A DNA stretch of 64,000 nucleotides from JBBQYA01 sp031412335 (GTDB lineage Bacteria; Bacteroidota; Bacteroidia; Sphingobacteriales; Sphingobacteriaceae), in NCBI GenBank assembly GCA_031412335.1, contig JANOCT010000020.1, positions 1-64,000 of the forward strand, in the 5' to 3' direction. How positions within the stretch are numbered: position 1 is the first letter of the stretch; each line of letters opens with the position of its first letter. Below the pieces are notes generated by a model. The model was not told the origin of the DNA and made no database searches. It saw only the letters and a list, made by a program, of their open reading frames with translations. Positions 27,935-38,200 of the stretch are shown piece after piece. A program made the position numbers and the translations under genes.

Positions 27935-28065
27935 TTTACAAAAGTAGATTTAATATAAAAGAGTAGAATTTTTTGCGACTTGTCAAAAAAAATGTGAAAT
28001 ATTTTGCGCAAAAGATTAATTGACTATTCTTCTCTTTACCATTGATATAATGATAAAAGTTTATT

Positions 28066-28160
28066 GTGTACTCAAAATAAAAAAATAATAATAATTTGAG
28101 TACATAAGTGTACTCAAATTTTTTGTACTCAATTTTTTTGAGTACAACTTTTTTGAGTAC
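28066..28160 (-). promoter_or_regulatory. Operator array, TTGAGTAC family (copy 2)
   Basis: The 22-bp palindrome at 28096-28117 is identical, spacer included, to 8464-8485. Additional half-sites: GTACTCAA from 28068 (again 28 bp before the palindrome), GTACTCAA 28125-28132, TTGAGTAC 28138-28145 and TTGAGTAC 28153-28160. It lies 130-230 bp upstream of the receiver/PAS-kinase operon. The downstream XRE gene at 7875-8384 carries the matching array. Confidence 0.75.
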
Positions 28161-28291
28161 AAAATATTTGTTGTTTTGAAAGCATGATTAAATATTTCTC
28201 GAATTCTAAAAACAAGATACTCGATTTTAAAATTTTATCTCTTGGAGTTATTGGATCAAAAGTGGTTGAAATATGGCTCAAAAGATTTTAG

Positions 28292-28363
28292 CTGATTGAA
28301 AAACAATTTGGTTTTAATATTGCTTCGGGTAAATTAAATGAAGGCGCTAGGTTTATTATTTAA
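28292..28363 (+). pseudogene. Remnant of a histidine kinase C-terminus
   Basis: After an in-frame TAG (28289-28291) a 23-codon frame reads FGFNIASGKLNEGARFII and stops. This matches the last strands of the HATPase domain of the kinase at 2112-7772 (GFISASGKINEGATFTI). The rest of that gene is not recognisable upstream, where only the operator array and AT-rich sequence remain. It appears to be the scar of a deleted plus-strand kinase gene. Confidence 0.55.
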
Positions 28364-28377
28364 ATTCCGAATTATTA

Positions 28378-29007
28378 TTAATTATTTGCAATACCATTTA
28401 GCAGCAGTTTCCATTGATTTTTTGATAAACCAAGCATAGAACCAATACTTATCATAGAATTTCGAATTTTATCAAGAAAATTATTATTACTATTTATATT
28501 AGGTAGTTCATTTCTTCCATGATAAGATAAAATTATTTCTAAATTATTTCTATATAAAATAAATGAACTTGTTGCATTACTATTAAAAAAATGCGCAACA
28601 TCAGTATTACTCTTACACGGGTTTTCGCTAGCTCTAACCATAAATCCAAAAAATTGAAGTCCCTCAGATTCGTATTCTATAATTGAATCAATAATAACCC
28701 AGTCATAACCATCACCAACATTTGAGCCTGGTCCTGGAATATTAATTCTTAAATAACTATTTTCTATAAATTGAACATCTTTTGTTTCGCATGTATTTGA
28801 ATGCAAAAGAAACTCAGCACCATTTTTTTTACATATTAAATACCAATTATTAACATTTCTTAATTTATTTTTAAATTCAATGAATCGTTTTTCTGATTCT
28901 TCAGTAGATTTATATTGAATTTTCTTTACTAAATCTAATTTTTTACCTTCAACATGTTTTGGAATTAATTTTTCATAAATTTTATTCACATAGTTATTAA
29001 ACTCCAT
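28378..29007 (-). CDS. Hypothetical protein
   Basis: 209 residues, no signal peptide or membrane segment. A central region with INIPGPGSNVGDGYDWVII and then a conserved-looking MVRASENP motif resembles uncharacterised Bacteroidota proteins, but no domain can be named. It is separated from the catalase gene by a terminator, so it is a single-gene unit. Confidence 0.6.
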   Translation of the reverse strand: MEFNNYVNKIYEKLIPKHVEGKKLDLVKKIQYKSTEESEKRFIEFKNKLRNVNNWYLICKKNGAEFLLHSNTCETKDVQFIENSYLRINIPGPGSNVGDGYDWVIIDSIIEYESEGLQFFGFMVRASENPCKSNTDVAHFFNSNATSSFILYRNNLEIILSYHGRNELPNINSNNNFLDKIRNSMISIGSMLGLSKNQWKLLLNGIANN

Positions 29008-29044
29008 TTATATTTTATGTTAAGAGTAATAATCATTTAAATAA

Positions 29045-29081
29045 AACAACTAATTAAAGTTAAAAACCTTAATTAGTTGTT
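29045..29081 (-). terminator. Terminator downstream of manganese catalase
   Basis: A perfect 13-bp inverted repeat (AACAACTAATTAA / TTAATTAGTTGTT) with an 11-nt loop lies just after the catalase stop codon, followed by TTTTAT on the minus strand. Confidence 0.7.
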
Positions 29082-29088
29082 CTATAAT

Positions 29089-30018
29089 TTATTTCGTTTT
29101 ACCTTTTTTTACAATTTTCTCTTTTACAGAAATTAAAGCATCGGCAAGCTCTTGAAGTTCAGGATCAAGACCTGGAGAAAATTCTTCTGGTCTTTCTGGA
29201 GCTGAAGGTATTGGGTAAGACTCTCGAGGCTCAGCAAGGGTAGTTAATACGGTACCATCATTTGCAGGCGCCGATCCACTAAAAATTTTATCCATTTGCG
29301 ATCCATCTAATCTAAAATGATATTGTTCGCGATTAATACCTGCATCTATTAATTTTTTCACTTCCGGATATTGAGATGAATCAAATTTTGGAATTGGTAA
29401 TAATTTCTTCCAATCTACACCTAATGTTTCAAGTGCTTTTGCAAAAGCCATTTCATGAGCTTCATCTCTTGCGATTAAAAAGGCAACAGTTGCTCTTAGG
29501 GTTTTATTCGTAGACATTTGATAAATTCTACACTTCTGTAAACGCCCTGTTGATTCCAAAACCAAATTATCTAACAAATCAAGTGTTAAATTTCCGTTAC
29601 AATGTACATAGCTCCCACTCCATGGATTTCCTGCTGCATCAACTGGCAAAGCACCTTGGGCACCTACAATAAAATGATGTGGATTTTTTTGCTCTTTTGC
29701 CATATCCATTGGTGCTGTGCCACCTTTTCCAGGAACATCATATTTTTTTCCTTGATATCTTGGTGAACCATCTAGTAATGTAGATATGGTTTTCGAAATC
29801 AGTTCTACATGGCTGATTTCTTCAAGACCAATACCTTGAATTAAATCAAGATATTGCATACCCTCTCCCCGAAAATTGAAACTTTGAAAAAGATACTGCA
29901 TCATGGTGCGCATTTCTCCAAATTGACCTCCAAGTCCTTCTTGGAGAGCATTTGCTGCTGATGGATCTGGCTCATCGGCAACGATAGGATTAATTAAATT
30001 CTGTACGTGATAAAACAT
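29089..30018 (-). CDS. Manganese catalase
   Basis: 309 residues, the usual length. It uses a di-manganese centre to convert hydrogen peroxide to water and oxygen. Expected ligands are visible: E35 (GQFGEMRTMMQY), E67 and H70 (EEISHVE), a Glu near 155 (ESTGRLQKC) and the His in ARDEAHEMAF near 188. The C-terminal extension (about 225-309) is Pro-rich and ends in a Lys tail. It has no signal peptide and is probably cytoplasmic. It is a single gene downstream of the DUF1501/DUF1800 pair on the same strand, about 150 bp away. Confidence 0.93.
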   Translation of the reverse strand: MFYHVQNLINPIVADEPDPSAANALQEGLGGQFGEMRTMMQYLFQSFNFRGEGMQYLDLIQGIGLEEISHVELISKTISTLLDGSPRYQGKKYDVPGKGGTAPMDMAKEQKNPHHFIVGAQGALPVDAAGNPWSGSYVHCNGNLTLDLLDNLVLESTGRLQKCRIYQMSTNKTLRATVAFLIARDEAHEMAFAKALETLGVDWKKLLPIPKFDSSQYPEVKKLIDAGINREQYHFRLDGSQMDKIFSGSAPANDGTVLTTLAEPRESYPIPSAPERPEEFSPGLDPELQELADALISVKEKIVKKGKTK

Positions 30019-30168
30019 AATTTGAGATTTTACACTAATTATTTATTTAATTAGTATTAACTATTTCTCAAAGTATATGCCATCAGAAGGTCAACGATTA
30101 AGTCAATTTTAGATATAATAAATTCTATATCCAGACACCATTACTGTTTAATAAAATAAAATTATATT

Positions 30169-31758
30169 CTATTTTACCATCATTGTTTTCACATCTTGAT
30201 TTTTGCCATTCTGTAATCGGTAATAATAAGTTCCGCCAGCTAAATTGGATGGTCTATAATTTATTTCATGTTCGCCTTTGCTGTAGCTTGCTTCTATTAT
30301 GGTTTCAATTAATCTGCCTTGATTATCAAATAATTGAATTCTTGTTAAGCCACCTTCTGTTTCAAATTTGATTACAGTAGATTCAGTTACTGGATTTGGA
30401 TAATTTTGTTTCAACCATGATTTTTTCTCAGATTCAAAATTATTCTGAACTCCTACAATTCCGTTGTTAATAATTGGTAAAACTGGAAATTCGGCAGGTG
30501 AGCCAATTAAAATATTTTCCACCGTTGCTTGCGGTAAGCCAAACCAATCTTGCAATAAACTCGCATAAATTTGTCTAAAATCATATTGCATTGCGATGTT
30601 ATCATTGCTATCTGGATTGGAAGGGATAATAGGGTTTGAACCTAAAATTCCTGGCAAAACTCGTTTTCCGAAAACTATTAATGGCGCAGCAGCTCCGTGA
30701 TCGGTTCCAAAACTTGCATTCGATTTTATTCTTCGACCAAATTCCGAAAACGTCATTCCCACTACTCGTTCGTCTATGTCCAACAATTTTAAATCATCTT
30801 GGAAAGCTGAAATGGCAGACGATAAGCGACCTAATAAATCTGCATGTAAACCTGTATCTGTCCCTTGTGTTTGGTCAATTTGTGAATCGTGGGTATCAAA
30901 ACCACCAATTGAAACAACATAAACGCGGGTTTTCAAGCCACCTTTTATTAATCTGGCAACAATTTTTAGTTGCGATGCCAAGTAATTATTAGTTGGATAT
31001 TGAGTGGAAAGATTTGCTCCGGCAGCGGCAGCAGCTTGAATTTGAATTACATATTTTTGAGTTTGATGAATAACCTGACGAATAAATTTCAATTCGTGCC
31101 CAGCAGGCGTATTTGGAACCACATCTGTAGCTCCTGATAATAATTGATAAAATGAATCGGCGCTTGTAATTGCCATACCCATAGTAGATAATGGACCTTG
31201 TAAAGATTGGGAAAGCACCGAACCAATTTGGATTGCTAAAGGATCTGGATTAGTTGGATTGGGATAATTATCCGGAAAACCAGGATATTCTTCATTTAAA
31301 TAACGACCTAACCAACCGGTCGGCACTACCTGATCGGAATCTGAAGCAGAATTCCAAATATCGCTAGCACGGAAATGGCTAAAATTTGGATTTGGATAAC
31401 CAACACTTTGAACCACTTTCACTACTCCTTCTTGATACATAGCATGAATGCCTGCCATAGATGGGTGAAACCCAGTTTCGTTTGTCATTTTCAGCACTTT
31501 TGTATCCTGAATAATAATATTTGCACGTGCTGGAGCTAAGGTAGCATACTGATCTAATGGGATAATGGTATTTAATCCATCATTTCCACCATTCATTTCT
31601 ATAATGACCAAAACTCGATCTGTTTGAATCGACGAACCTAACATGGCATCCAATAAAGGTGAATCGGCTAAGGCTTTTACAGAAATACCACCAACCATAA
31701 CTGGCACTGCTGCTGCAGGAACTGCATATTGTAAAAATTCTCTTCTTTTCATATTCAA
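30169..31758 (-). CDS. DUF1501 family secreted protein with T9SS tail
   Basis: 529 residues. The start is a Tat-like signal (KRREFLQYAVPAAAV). The body is DUF1501 (alkaline-phosphatase-like fold), with IEMNGGNDGLNTIIP near residue 55, FSHFRASDIW, GGFDTHDSQ and MTFSEFGRR. The C-terminus carries a type A sorting domain (KQNYPNPVTESTVIKF, then IQLFDNQGRLIET, then LAGGTYYYRLQ). It is thus exported and sent through T9SS. The partner DUF1800 gene lies 10 bp upstream; such pairs are common in Bacteroidota and Planctomycetes, but their reaction is not established. Confidence 0.9.
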   Translation of the reverse strand: MNMKRREFLQYAVPAAAVPVMVGGISVKALADSPLLDAMLGSSIQTDRVLVIIEMNGGNDGLNTIIPLDQYATLAPARANIIIQDTKVLKMTNETGFHPSMAGIHAMYQEGVVKVVQSVGYPNPNFSHFRASDIWNSASDSDQVVPTGWLGRYLNEEYPGFPDNYPNPTNPDPLAIQIGSVLSQSLQGPLSTMGMAITSADSFYQLLSGATDVVPNTPAGHELKFIRQVIHQTQKYVIQIQAAAAAGANLSTQYPTNNYLASQLKIVARLIKGGLKTRVYVVSIGGFDTHDSQIDQTQGTDTGLHADLLGRLSSAISAFQDDLKLLDIDERVVGMTFSEFGRRIKSNASFGTDHGAAAPLIVFGKRVLPGILGSNPIIPSNPDSNDNIAMQYDFRQIYASLLQDWFGLPQATVENILIGSPAEFPVLPIINNGIVGVQNNFESEKKSWLKQNYPNPVTESTVIKFETEGGLTRIQLFDNQGRLIETIIEASYSKGEHEINYRPSNLAGGTYYYRLQNGKNQDVKTMMVK

Positions 31759-31768
31759 TAAATATTAA

Positions 31769-33457
31769 TCAGGATAAATGATATTCAGCTGTGGCCATTA
31801 CATATTTCATTAAGGCCTTTAGCTTAGTTATTACTGCATCTTTTTTGGTGATATTGGTAGGATCAAGAGCGTAAGTCTGCCATTCTATCGTCCATTCAAA
31901 GTCAGGTAAGCCTGGAATTAGAATATTTTTTAAAAAGTCTTTTTCAGGTTGTGTAATTGGAATTGGATATAAAATCTTTGAAACTTCGTCAACCAAAATA
32001 TTAGGATCTGATGGATCAGAAACTTGAGATACAAATGCAATTAAATCTATATTTATTAATTGATTGCCAATTGTATATCCTTGTTCTACCATCGTATCAC
32101 TAAACCTCGCTCTTCTGGCCATGGTTTCAGAGTTTATCCAAAATTCATAATAAACTGGTTCCTGATAATATGCTGCCCAACCAGCAACAGAAGGTGGATC
32201 AAACAAATCTTGTTGCATGACAGACATCAATCCGTGAATATTTCTAAAAGTTTCATATTGAACACTTAAAGGCGTAGTCGGAAGCGTGACTTGAAATTGT
32301 TTTAATAAACCAACAGTATAAGAAACTGGACTTTTAATATCACAACCAATACTTAAAACATCATAAAAGTGCTGGCTTTGAAACAAGGCAGAAAGAACTG
32401 GCTTTAAATTATAGTTATTATTTCTTAATATAACTGCCATAGGCTCTATCATAGAGGTTTCTGTGGCAGCATCAATTACATAATAAACAAAATAGCGATA
32501 AAGCTTTCTAGCTAAAAACCTGGCAGTTTCAGCTTGATTAAAAATCATATCTATTAATGATTTATATTCTTCTTCTGCTATCGGATTATTAATTACCTGA
32601 TTGCCATACGCTGATGAAAATTGTTTTGGATTAGTATCATGTCGGCTTGCTGTAAAATAAGAATCGATTGCAGTTCGGTTGTTTCTCCAACCGGTAAGTA
32701 CTCTTGCTGCAGCTTGAACATCTTGTTCGGTATAGTTAGTGTAATTTCCAGGTCCAAGTTCAGGACCTTTTCCGATGGTGAATAATTCTTGAAGTTCACG
32801 GGCAAAATTTTCGTTTGGGCTAGTTGCAGTATTCGTATTTCCATTCTGATAATCAAGCATGGCAGGATCTATACACATCTTTTTGGATAATTCTTTAAAA
32901 TCACCAAAGGCATATTCTCTTAATAATGCGTTATTTTTGTAAGAAAATCGAGGATCTCCAACGTCTTCAGTTCGAGTTACATAATGATTATGCAAAAACA
33001 AGGTCATTTTCTCACGTAGCGACAAGTTTTCTGATACCATTAAACCTACCCACCAACTTTTCAATGAATTTGTTCTGGATCCTTCGAAATTATTATTAAA
33101 TGCTGCATTTACCCAAGTTTGTCCAACGTTTATCGCTGGTTCTTCTTGCGGATTAGTGTTTAAAGGTGGAGTTGGTGCTGGCAAATCTGTTAATAATGTT
33201 GCTACAGTTGCCACCATGCCCGAGCTTATCGTTGCATTAATCTGGGCGTTGGTTGGTCCAAATGTTGCTCTTCTTAGCAAATGTGCTGCTTCAATTCTAG
33301 TCCAAGGGCCTGTATATGCTTGTAAACCTGCAGAAACCGCGCCTCGAGCTGGTAGAACTTTATTGGCATATTCTAGACCACGAATTGATGCCTTTTTGTT
33401 TAAAGTATTTAAAGGAGAGTTGGAATTGAAATTTTGAAAAAATGTTCTTCTATTCAT
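31769..33457 (-). CDS. DUF1800 family protein
   Basis: 562 residues. The N-terminus has an NRRTFFQ motif, a likely Tat-type export signal although the hydrophobic part is weak. DUF1800 landmarks include HLLRRATFGPTNAQI, KMTLFLHNHYVTR, NENFARELQELFTIG, RVLTGWRNN and a Pro/Trp-rich DPPSVAGW segment. It is first in an operon with the DUF1501 gene (10 bp gap). The activity is unknown. Confidence 0.9.
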   Translation of the reverse strand: MNRRTFFQNFNSNSPLNTLNKKASIRGLEYANKVLPARGAVSAGLQAYTGPWTRIEAAHLLRRATFGPTNAQINATISSGMVATVATLLTDLPAPTPPLNTNPQEEPAINVGQTWVNAAFNNNFEGSRTNSLKSWWVGLMVSENLSLREKMTLFLHNHYVTRTEDVGDPRFSYKNNALLREYAFGDFKELSKKMCIDPAMLDYQNGNTNTATSPNENFARELQELFTIGKGPELGPGNYTNYTEQDVQAAARVLTGWRNNRTAIDSYFTASRHDTNPKQFSSAYGNQVINNPIAEEEYKSLIDMIFNQAETARFLARKLYRYFVYYVIDAATETSMIEPMAVILRNNNYNLKPVLSALFQSQHFYDVLSIGCDIKSPVSYTVGLLKQFQVTLPTTPLSVQYETFRNIHGLMSVMQQDLFDPPSVAGWAAYYQEPVYYEFWINSETMARRARFSDTMVEQGYTIGNQLINIDLIAFVSQVSDPSDPNILVDEVSKILYPIPITQPEKDFLKNILIPGLPDFEWTIEWQTYALDPTNITKKDAVITKLKALMKYVMATAEYHLS

Positions 33458-33603
33458 GGTAATTATTTAGCTTTCAAAATTCTATGTAAATGAAACGGGG
33501 TTATTATGTATTATTTGGACCTGATTTTATAAGTGCTTTATACTGAAAATAAAAGATTGAGTTAAATAAATTTTTGGAGAATCATTTGATAAGTAATATA
33601 GTT

Positions 33604-33615
33604 GTTTCATGAAAC
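33604..33615. promoter_or_regulatory. Candidate MarR operator
   Basis: GTTTCATGAAAC is a perfect 12-bp palindrome about 50 bp upstream of the MarR start, in the divergent gap between DUF1800 and the efflux operon. MarR regulators usually bind such palindromes at their own promoters; binding here is inferred from position. Confidence 0.4.
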
Positions 33616-33666
33616 TATTTTTAAAACATTATAATTGTAAAACCAGTTTGTCTAAAATAATTATTT

Positions 33667-34143
33667 ATGAAACTTATTAGCAATGAACCACTTTATTTAA
33701 CATTTGGAAGACTCAGTAAGATTTACATCGAAGTATTATCCAAGAAACTAAACAATCTTGTCATTGAAAAAAATTTTTTTGTTATGCTACTAATTCATGA
33801 ATATAACCAAAAGCTTTCTCAAAAAGATATTGCAGGTATGTTAAACATTGATAAATCATCGATGGTTCGTATTACTGATTACTTATGCGAAAAAGGTTTT
33901 ATTGAACGATCAATAAACAAATCAGATAGGAGAGCACATGTTCTGAAGCTTACTGAAAGTGGTTTAAACGCGATTCCTCAAATTCAAAAGTCTGTTTCAG
34001 AAACTAATTTATCTGCACTAACCGGAGTAAACCCGGCTGACCTTGACAATTTCTATACCATTATGGAAACGATCTTTACCAATTTAGGAAAAATGCCTAG
34101 AGATCAATACTTTATGTCGTTTCAAAAAATAAAACAAAGCTGA
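33667..34143 (+). CDS. MarR family transcriptional regulator
   Basis: 158 residues with the winged-helix core KLSQKDIAGMLNIDKSSMVRITDYLCEKGFIERSINKSDRRAHV, including the wing motif SDRRAHVL. It is first in the operon ahead of the RND efflux genes (17 bp before the adaptor), so it probably represses the pump and is relieved by a pump substrate. Confidence 0.9.
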   Translation: MKLISNEPLYLTFGRLSKIYIEVLSKKLNNLVIEKNFFVMLLIHEYNQKLSQKDIAGMLNIDKSSMVRITDYLCEKGFIERSINKSDRRAHVLKLTESGLNAIPQIQKSVSETNLSALTGVNPADLDNFYTIMETIFTNLGKMPRDQYFMSFQKIKQS

Positions 34144-34159
34144 AAGAATTAAGATTTTA

Positions 34160-35254
34160 ATGAAAAAAAGTTATTTAATATACGGATTATTAGTTGTTGC
34201 ATTTATTTGGTTAATCGTTTTCCGAATACAAAAAAATAAAGCAATAGATGGAGGAGGAAAAGCAAATGCTGCTATCAAAACTCAGCCTCCTTTGAATGTT
34301 CAAGCAAAAGTTGTTCAGTTTGAAAAGTTTGAAAATGAGCTTGAGTTAAGTGGAAGTATCGAAGCAAATGAACAAATTGAGTTGCGAACAGAAGTTTCAG
34401 GAATTATTCGTTTAATAAATTTTGAAGAAGGTGCACGAGTTAGCAAAGGTCAGTTATTACTTAAAATTGATGATAGAGAATTACAAGCTCAACTTTCTCA
34501 AGCTGGAACTAGGCAGCAATTAGCTTCACAAACTGAGCAGCGAGCATCTCAATTATTGAAAAAAGAGGCTATCAGTACCGAAGAGTATGAAGTGGCAAAA
34601 GCTGATTTTGAATCGTTAAAAGCACAAACCAATCTGGTAAAGGCGCAATTATCTAAAACTAAAATTCTTGCTCCATTCTCTGGCAAAATCGGATTACGAT
34701 CCGTTTCCATTGGTCAATTCATTGGTAGCGACCAGATCATTGCAAGTTTAGTAAACACTGATCCAGTGAAAATTACATTTGCATTACCCGAAAAATATGC
34801 TCAGCAAGTAAAATTGAATTCAGAAATTTCATTTACGGTTTCAGGAAATTCTAAAGTTTTCATGGCCAAAGTTTATGCATTAGAACCAAGCATCAACACC
34901 AATACTCGAACCTTACAAATTAGAGCAAAAGCAGCAAACGGAGATGGAGCTTTGATTCCGGGCTTATTTGCCAAAGTAATATTACCCTTAGCCGCGATAG
35001 ATAATGCTATTCTGATACCTTCTGAAGCGGTAATTCCTGTTCAGCGAGGAAAAAAAGTTTTCATCTTATCAAATGGTTTGGCCAAAGACGTGATGATAGA
35101 AACAGAAAGTAGAACAGACAAACAAGTTTTAGTAACTAATGGGCTGAAACCTGGCGACACTGTTTTGACTTCTGGAATCATGATGCTTAAAAAGGATACA
35201 AAAATTAAGGTTAACATTTCTGAAAACGCCAAAACGGGTAAGCCAAGCAAATAA
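34160..35254 (+). CDS. RND efflux periplasmic adaptor subunit
   Basis: 364 residues. The N-terminal membrane anchor (YLIYGLLVVAFIWLIVF) is followed by a biotinyl-lipoyl half (ELRTEVSGIIRLINFEEGARVSKGQ), a helical hairpin, the second lipoyl half (KTKILAPFSGKIGLRSV), a beta-barrel and a membrane-proximal domain. It links the inner-membrane pump to the TolC-like channel. It lies in an operon between marR and the permease gene. Confidence 0.93.
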   Translation: MKKSYLIYGLLVVAFIWLIVFRIQKNKAIDGGGKANAAIKTQPPLNVQAKVVQFEKFENELELSGSIEANEQIELRTEVSGIIRLINFEEGARVSKGQLLLKIDDRELQAQLSQAGTRQQLASQTEQRASQLLKKEAISTEEYEVAKADFESLKAQTNLVKAQLSKTKILAPFSGKIGLRSVSIGQFIGSDQIIASLVNTDPVKITFALPEKYAQQVKLNSEISFTVSGNSKVFMAKVYALEPSINTNTRTLQIRAKAANGDGALIPGLFAKVILPLAAIDNAILIPSEAVIPVQRGKKVFILSNGLAKDVMIETESRTDKQVLVTNGLKPGDTVLTSGIMMLKKDTKIKVNISENAKTGKPSK

Positions 35255-35268
35255 TTTTTTTTAATACA

Positions 35269-38200
35269 ATGAGTTTATCAACAACGAGTATAAAAAGACC
35301 AGTGCTTACCATAGTGCTAAATCTCTTGCTCATATTATTTGGAGTAATTGGCTATACATTTTTAGGCATTCGTGAATATCCATCCATTGATCCTCCAATA
35401 GTTTCCATTAGAACGAGTTATTCTGGTGCCAATTCTGATATTATTGAATCACAAATAACTGAACCGCTTGAAAAATCGCTAAATTCTATTGATGGAATTC
35501 GAAATATTTCATCATCAAGTAATCAGGGTTCCAGTGTTATTAATGTTGAATTTAATTTGGATAAAAATCTGGAAGAAGCAGCCAACGATATTCGTGATAA
35601 AGTTTCACAAGCAGCCAGAGAGTTGCCTCAAGATATTGATGCTGCCCCGGTAGTTTCCAAAGCTGATGCAGATTCGCAACCGATCGAAATTTTTACTTTA
35701 AAAAGCGATAAAAGAAGTCCTCTTGAATTAAGTGATTTTGCTGAAAATGTAATATCGCAACGACTACAAACTGTGCCAGGAGTTAGTGCAATTCAAATTT
35801 ACGGTCAAAAAAGATATGCCATGCGTTTGTGGATCGATCCATCAAAACTTGCTTCATATGGCCTCACTCCTCTTGATGTTCGTAATGCATTATTGGCTGG
35901 AAATGTAGAATTACCTTCAGGAAAAATTTCTGGAGCAAATACAGAATTAACGGTAAAAACAGTAGGAAATTTAACTTCCGAAAATGATTTTAATGAACTA
36001 ATAATTAAAACTGAAGGCGACAAAACCGTTCGTTTTAAAGATGTAGGAACTGCCAGTATAGATGCTGAAAATTTGGAAACCCGTTTACGAGAATCAGGTG
36101 TTTCTATGGTTGGACTGGCAGTGATACCACAACCAGGTACCAATTATCTGGAAATTGCAGATTTAGTTAAAGAACGATATGAGCAAATCGTAAAAGAATT
36201 ACCAACTGATATTAAATTTGAGTCAGCAATTGATAATACTTTGTTTATCAGACAGTCTGTAACGGAAGTTGCGGAAACAATTTTGATTGCGCTGGTGCTG
36301 GTAATTTTAATTATCTATTTGTTTTTCCGCGATTGGGGTATAGCTTTTAGGCCATTGATAGATATTCCAGTATCGTTAATAGCTACCTTTTTCATTATGT
36401 ATTTATTTGGATTTTCTATCAATGTACTTACCCTTTTGGCAATAGTACTAGCCACAGGTTTAGTAGTTGATGATGGAATTGTAGTAACAGAAAATATTTA
36501 TAAAAAAGTAGAAGAAGGCATGTCGCCTGTTGAGGCTGCTATAAAAGGATCTAATGAAATATTTGTTGCTGTAATTTCTATTTCAATAACATTGGCTGCA
36601 GTTTTTCTTCCTATTCTATTTTTAGAAGGCTTTGTAGGGAGGTTATTTAGGGAGTTTGGTGTAGTAATCGGTTCGGCGGTTTTGATTTCTGCTTTTGTTT
36701 CGCTTACACTTACACCCATGCTTAATGCATATTTAATGAAAGGTGGAAAGCAAAAAAAATCAAAATTCTATACTGCTACTGAACCTTATTTTGTTAAATT
36801 AAATGAAGGATATCGAAACACGTTAGAATCCTTTTTAAAATTCAGATGGCTTAGTTTTCCTGTAATTTTAATTTGCTTTGGATTAATCGCACTTTTTTGG
36901 GTTACACTAAAAAAGGAAACTGCTCCATATGACGATCGTAATTTTCTTCTATTGCAAGTAACCGCTCCAGAAGGATCTTCTTATGATTATACCGACCGAT
37001 TTATGTTGGAATTAGCGCAATTAATAAACGATTCAATTCCAGAAAAAAATGTAAATCTGGTGGTTACAGCTCCTGGTTTTACCGGAAGTGGAGCCGTAAA
37101 TACTGGTTTTATGAGGTTAGGTTTAGGTGAATCAACAAAAAGAAATCGATCGCAAAAAGAAATAGCAGAAAAACTGACTAAGCTAAGTAAGAAATATAAT
37201 GGAGCACGAACTTTTGTAACTGAGCAACCTACTATTTCGGTAAATAGACGCGGGGGCTTACCTGTTCAATACATTATTCAAGCACCTAATTTTCAAAAAC
37301 TTCAAGAAAAAATTCCATTATTTATGGAAAAAGCATCGGCAGATCCAACTTTTAGTAATGTGGATGTAAATTTGAAATTTAATAAACCTGAAATAAATAT
37401 TACCATTGATAGAGATAAGGCACAAAGTTTAGGAGTGTCTGTTTTAGATGTTGCTCAAACTTTGCAACTTGCATTAAGCGGCCAACGTTTTGCCTATTTT
37501 ATTATGAATGGAAGGCAATATCAGGTAATTGGGCAGTATGAAATACAAAACCGAGACGACCCTTTTGATTTAACCAATACATATGTTCGGAGCAAAACAG
37601 GTGAATTAATTCAATTGGATAATTTAGTGGAAACAAAGGAAATTAGCAGTCCTCCTCAATTATTTCATAATAATCGTTTTATGTCTGCAACTGTTTCCGC
37701 CGTACTTGCACCAGGCAAAACAATGGGCGAAGGAATAGATGCTATGGATAACGTTTCTGCGGCTGTATTAGATGATAGTTTTACCACCGATTTAGGAGGT
37801 GAATCAAGGGATTTTAAGGAAAGTGGATCTAATACTTTATTTGCTTTTGGATTGGCTATTTTATTGGTCTATTTAATTCTTGCTGCACAATTCGAAAGTT
37901 TTCTTGATCCCTTAATCATTATACTAACCGTGCCTATGGCAGTTGCGGGTGCATTTTTATCACTTTGGTTATTTGGGCAAACCTGGAATATTTTTAGCCA
38001 AATTGGTACTATTATGCTCATTGGGCTCGTCACGAAAAATGGAATTCTGATAGTTGAATTTGCGAATCAATTGAAAGAACAAGGTAAAAATGTACAAGAT
38101 GCAATTAGAGAAGCAGCTGAGTCGAGGTTGAGACCAATTTTGATGACAAGTATGGCAATTGCATTAGGCGCACTTCCGATTGCATTGGCTTTAGGTGCAT

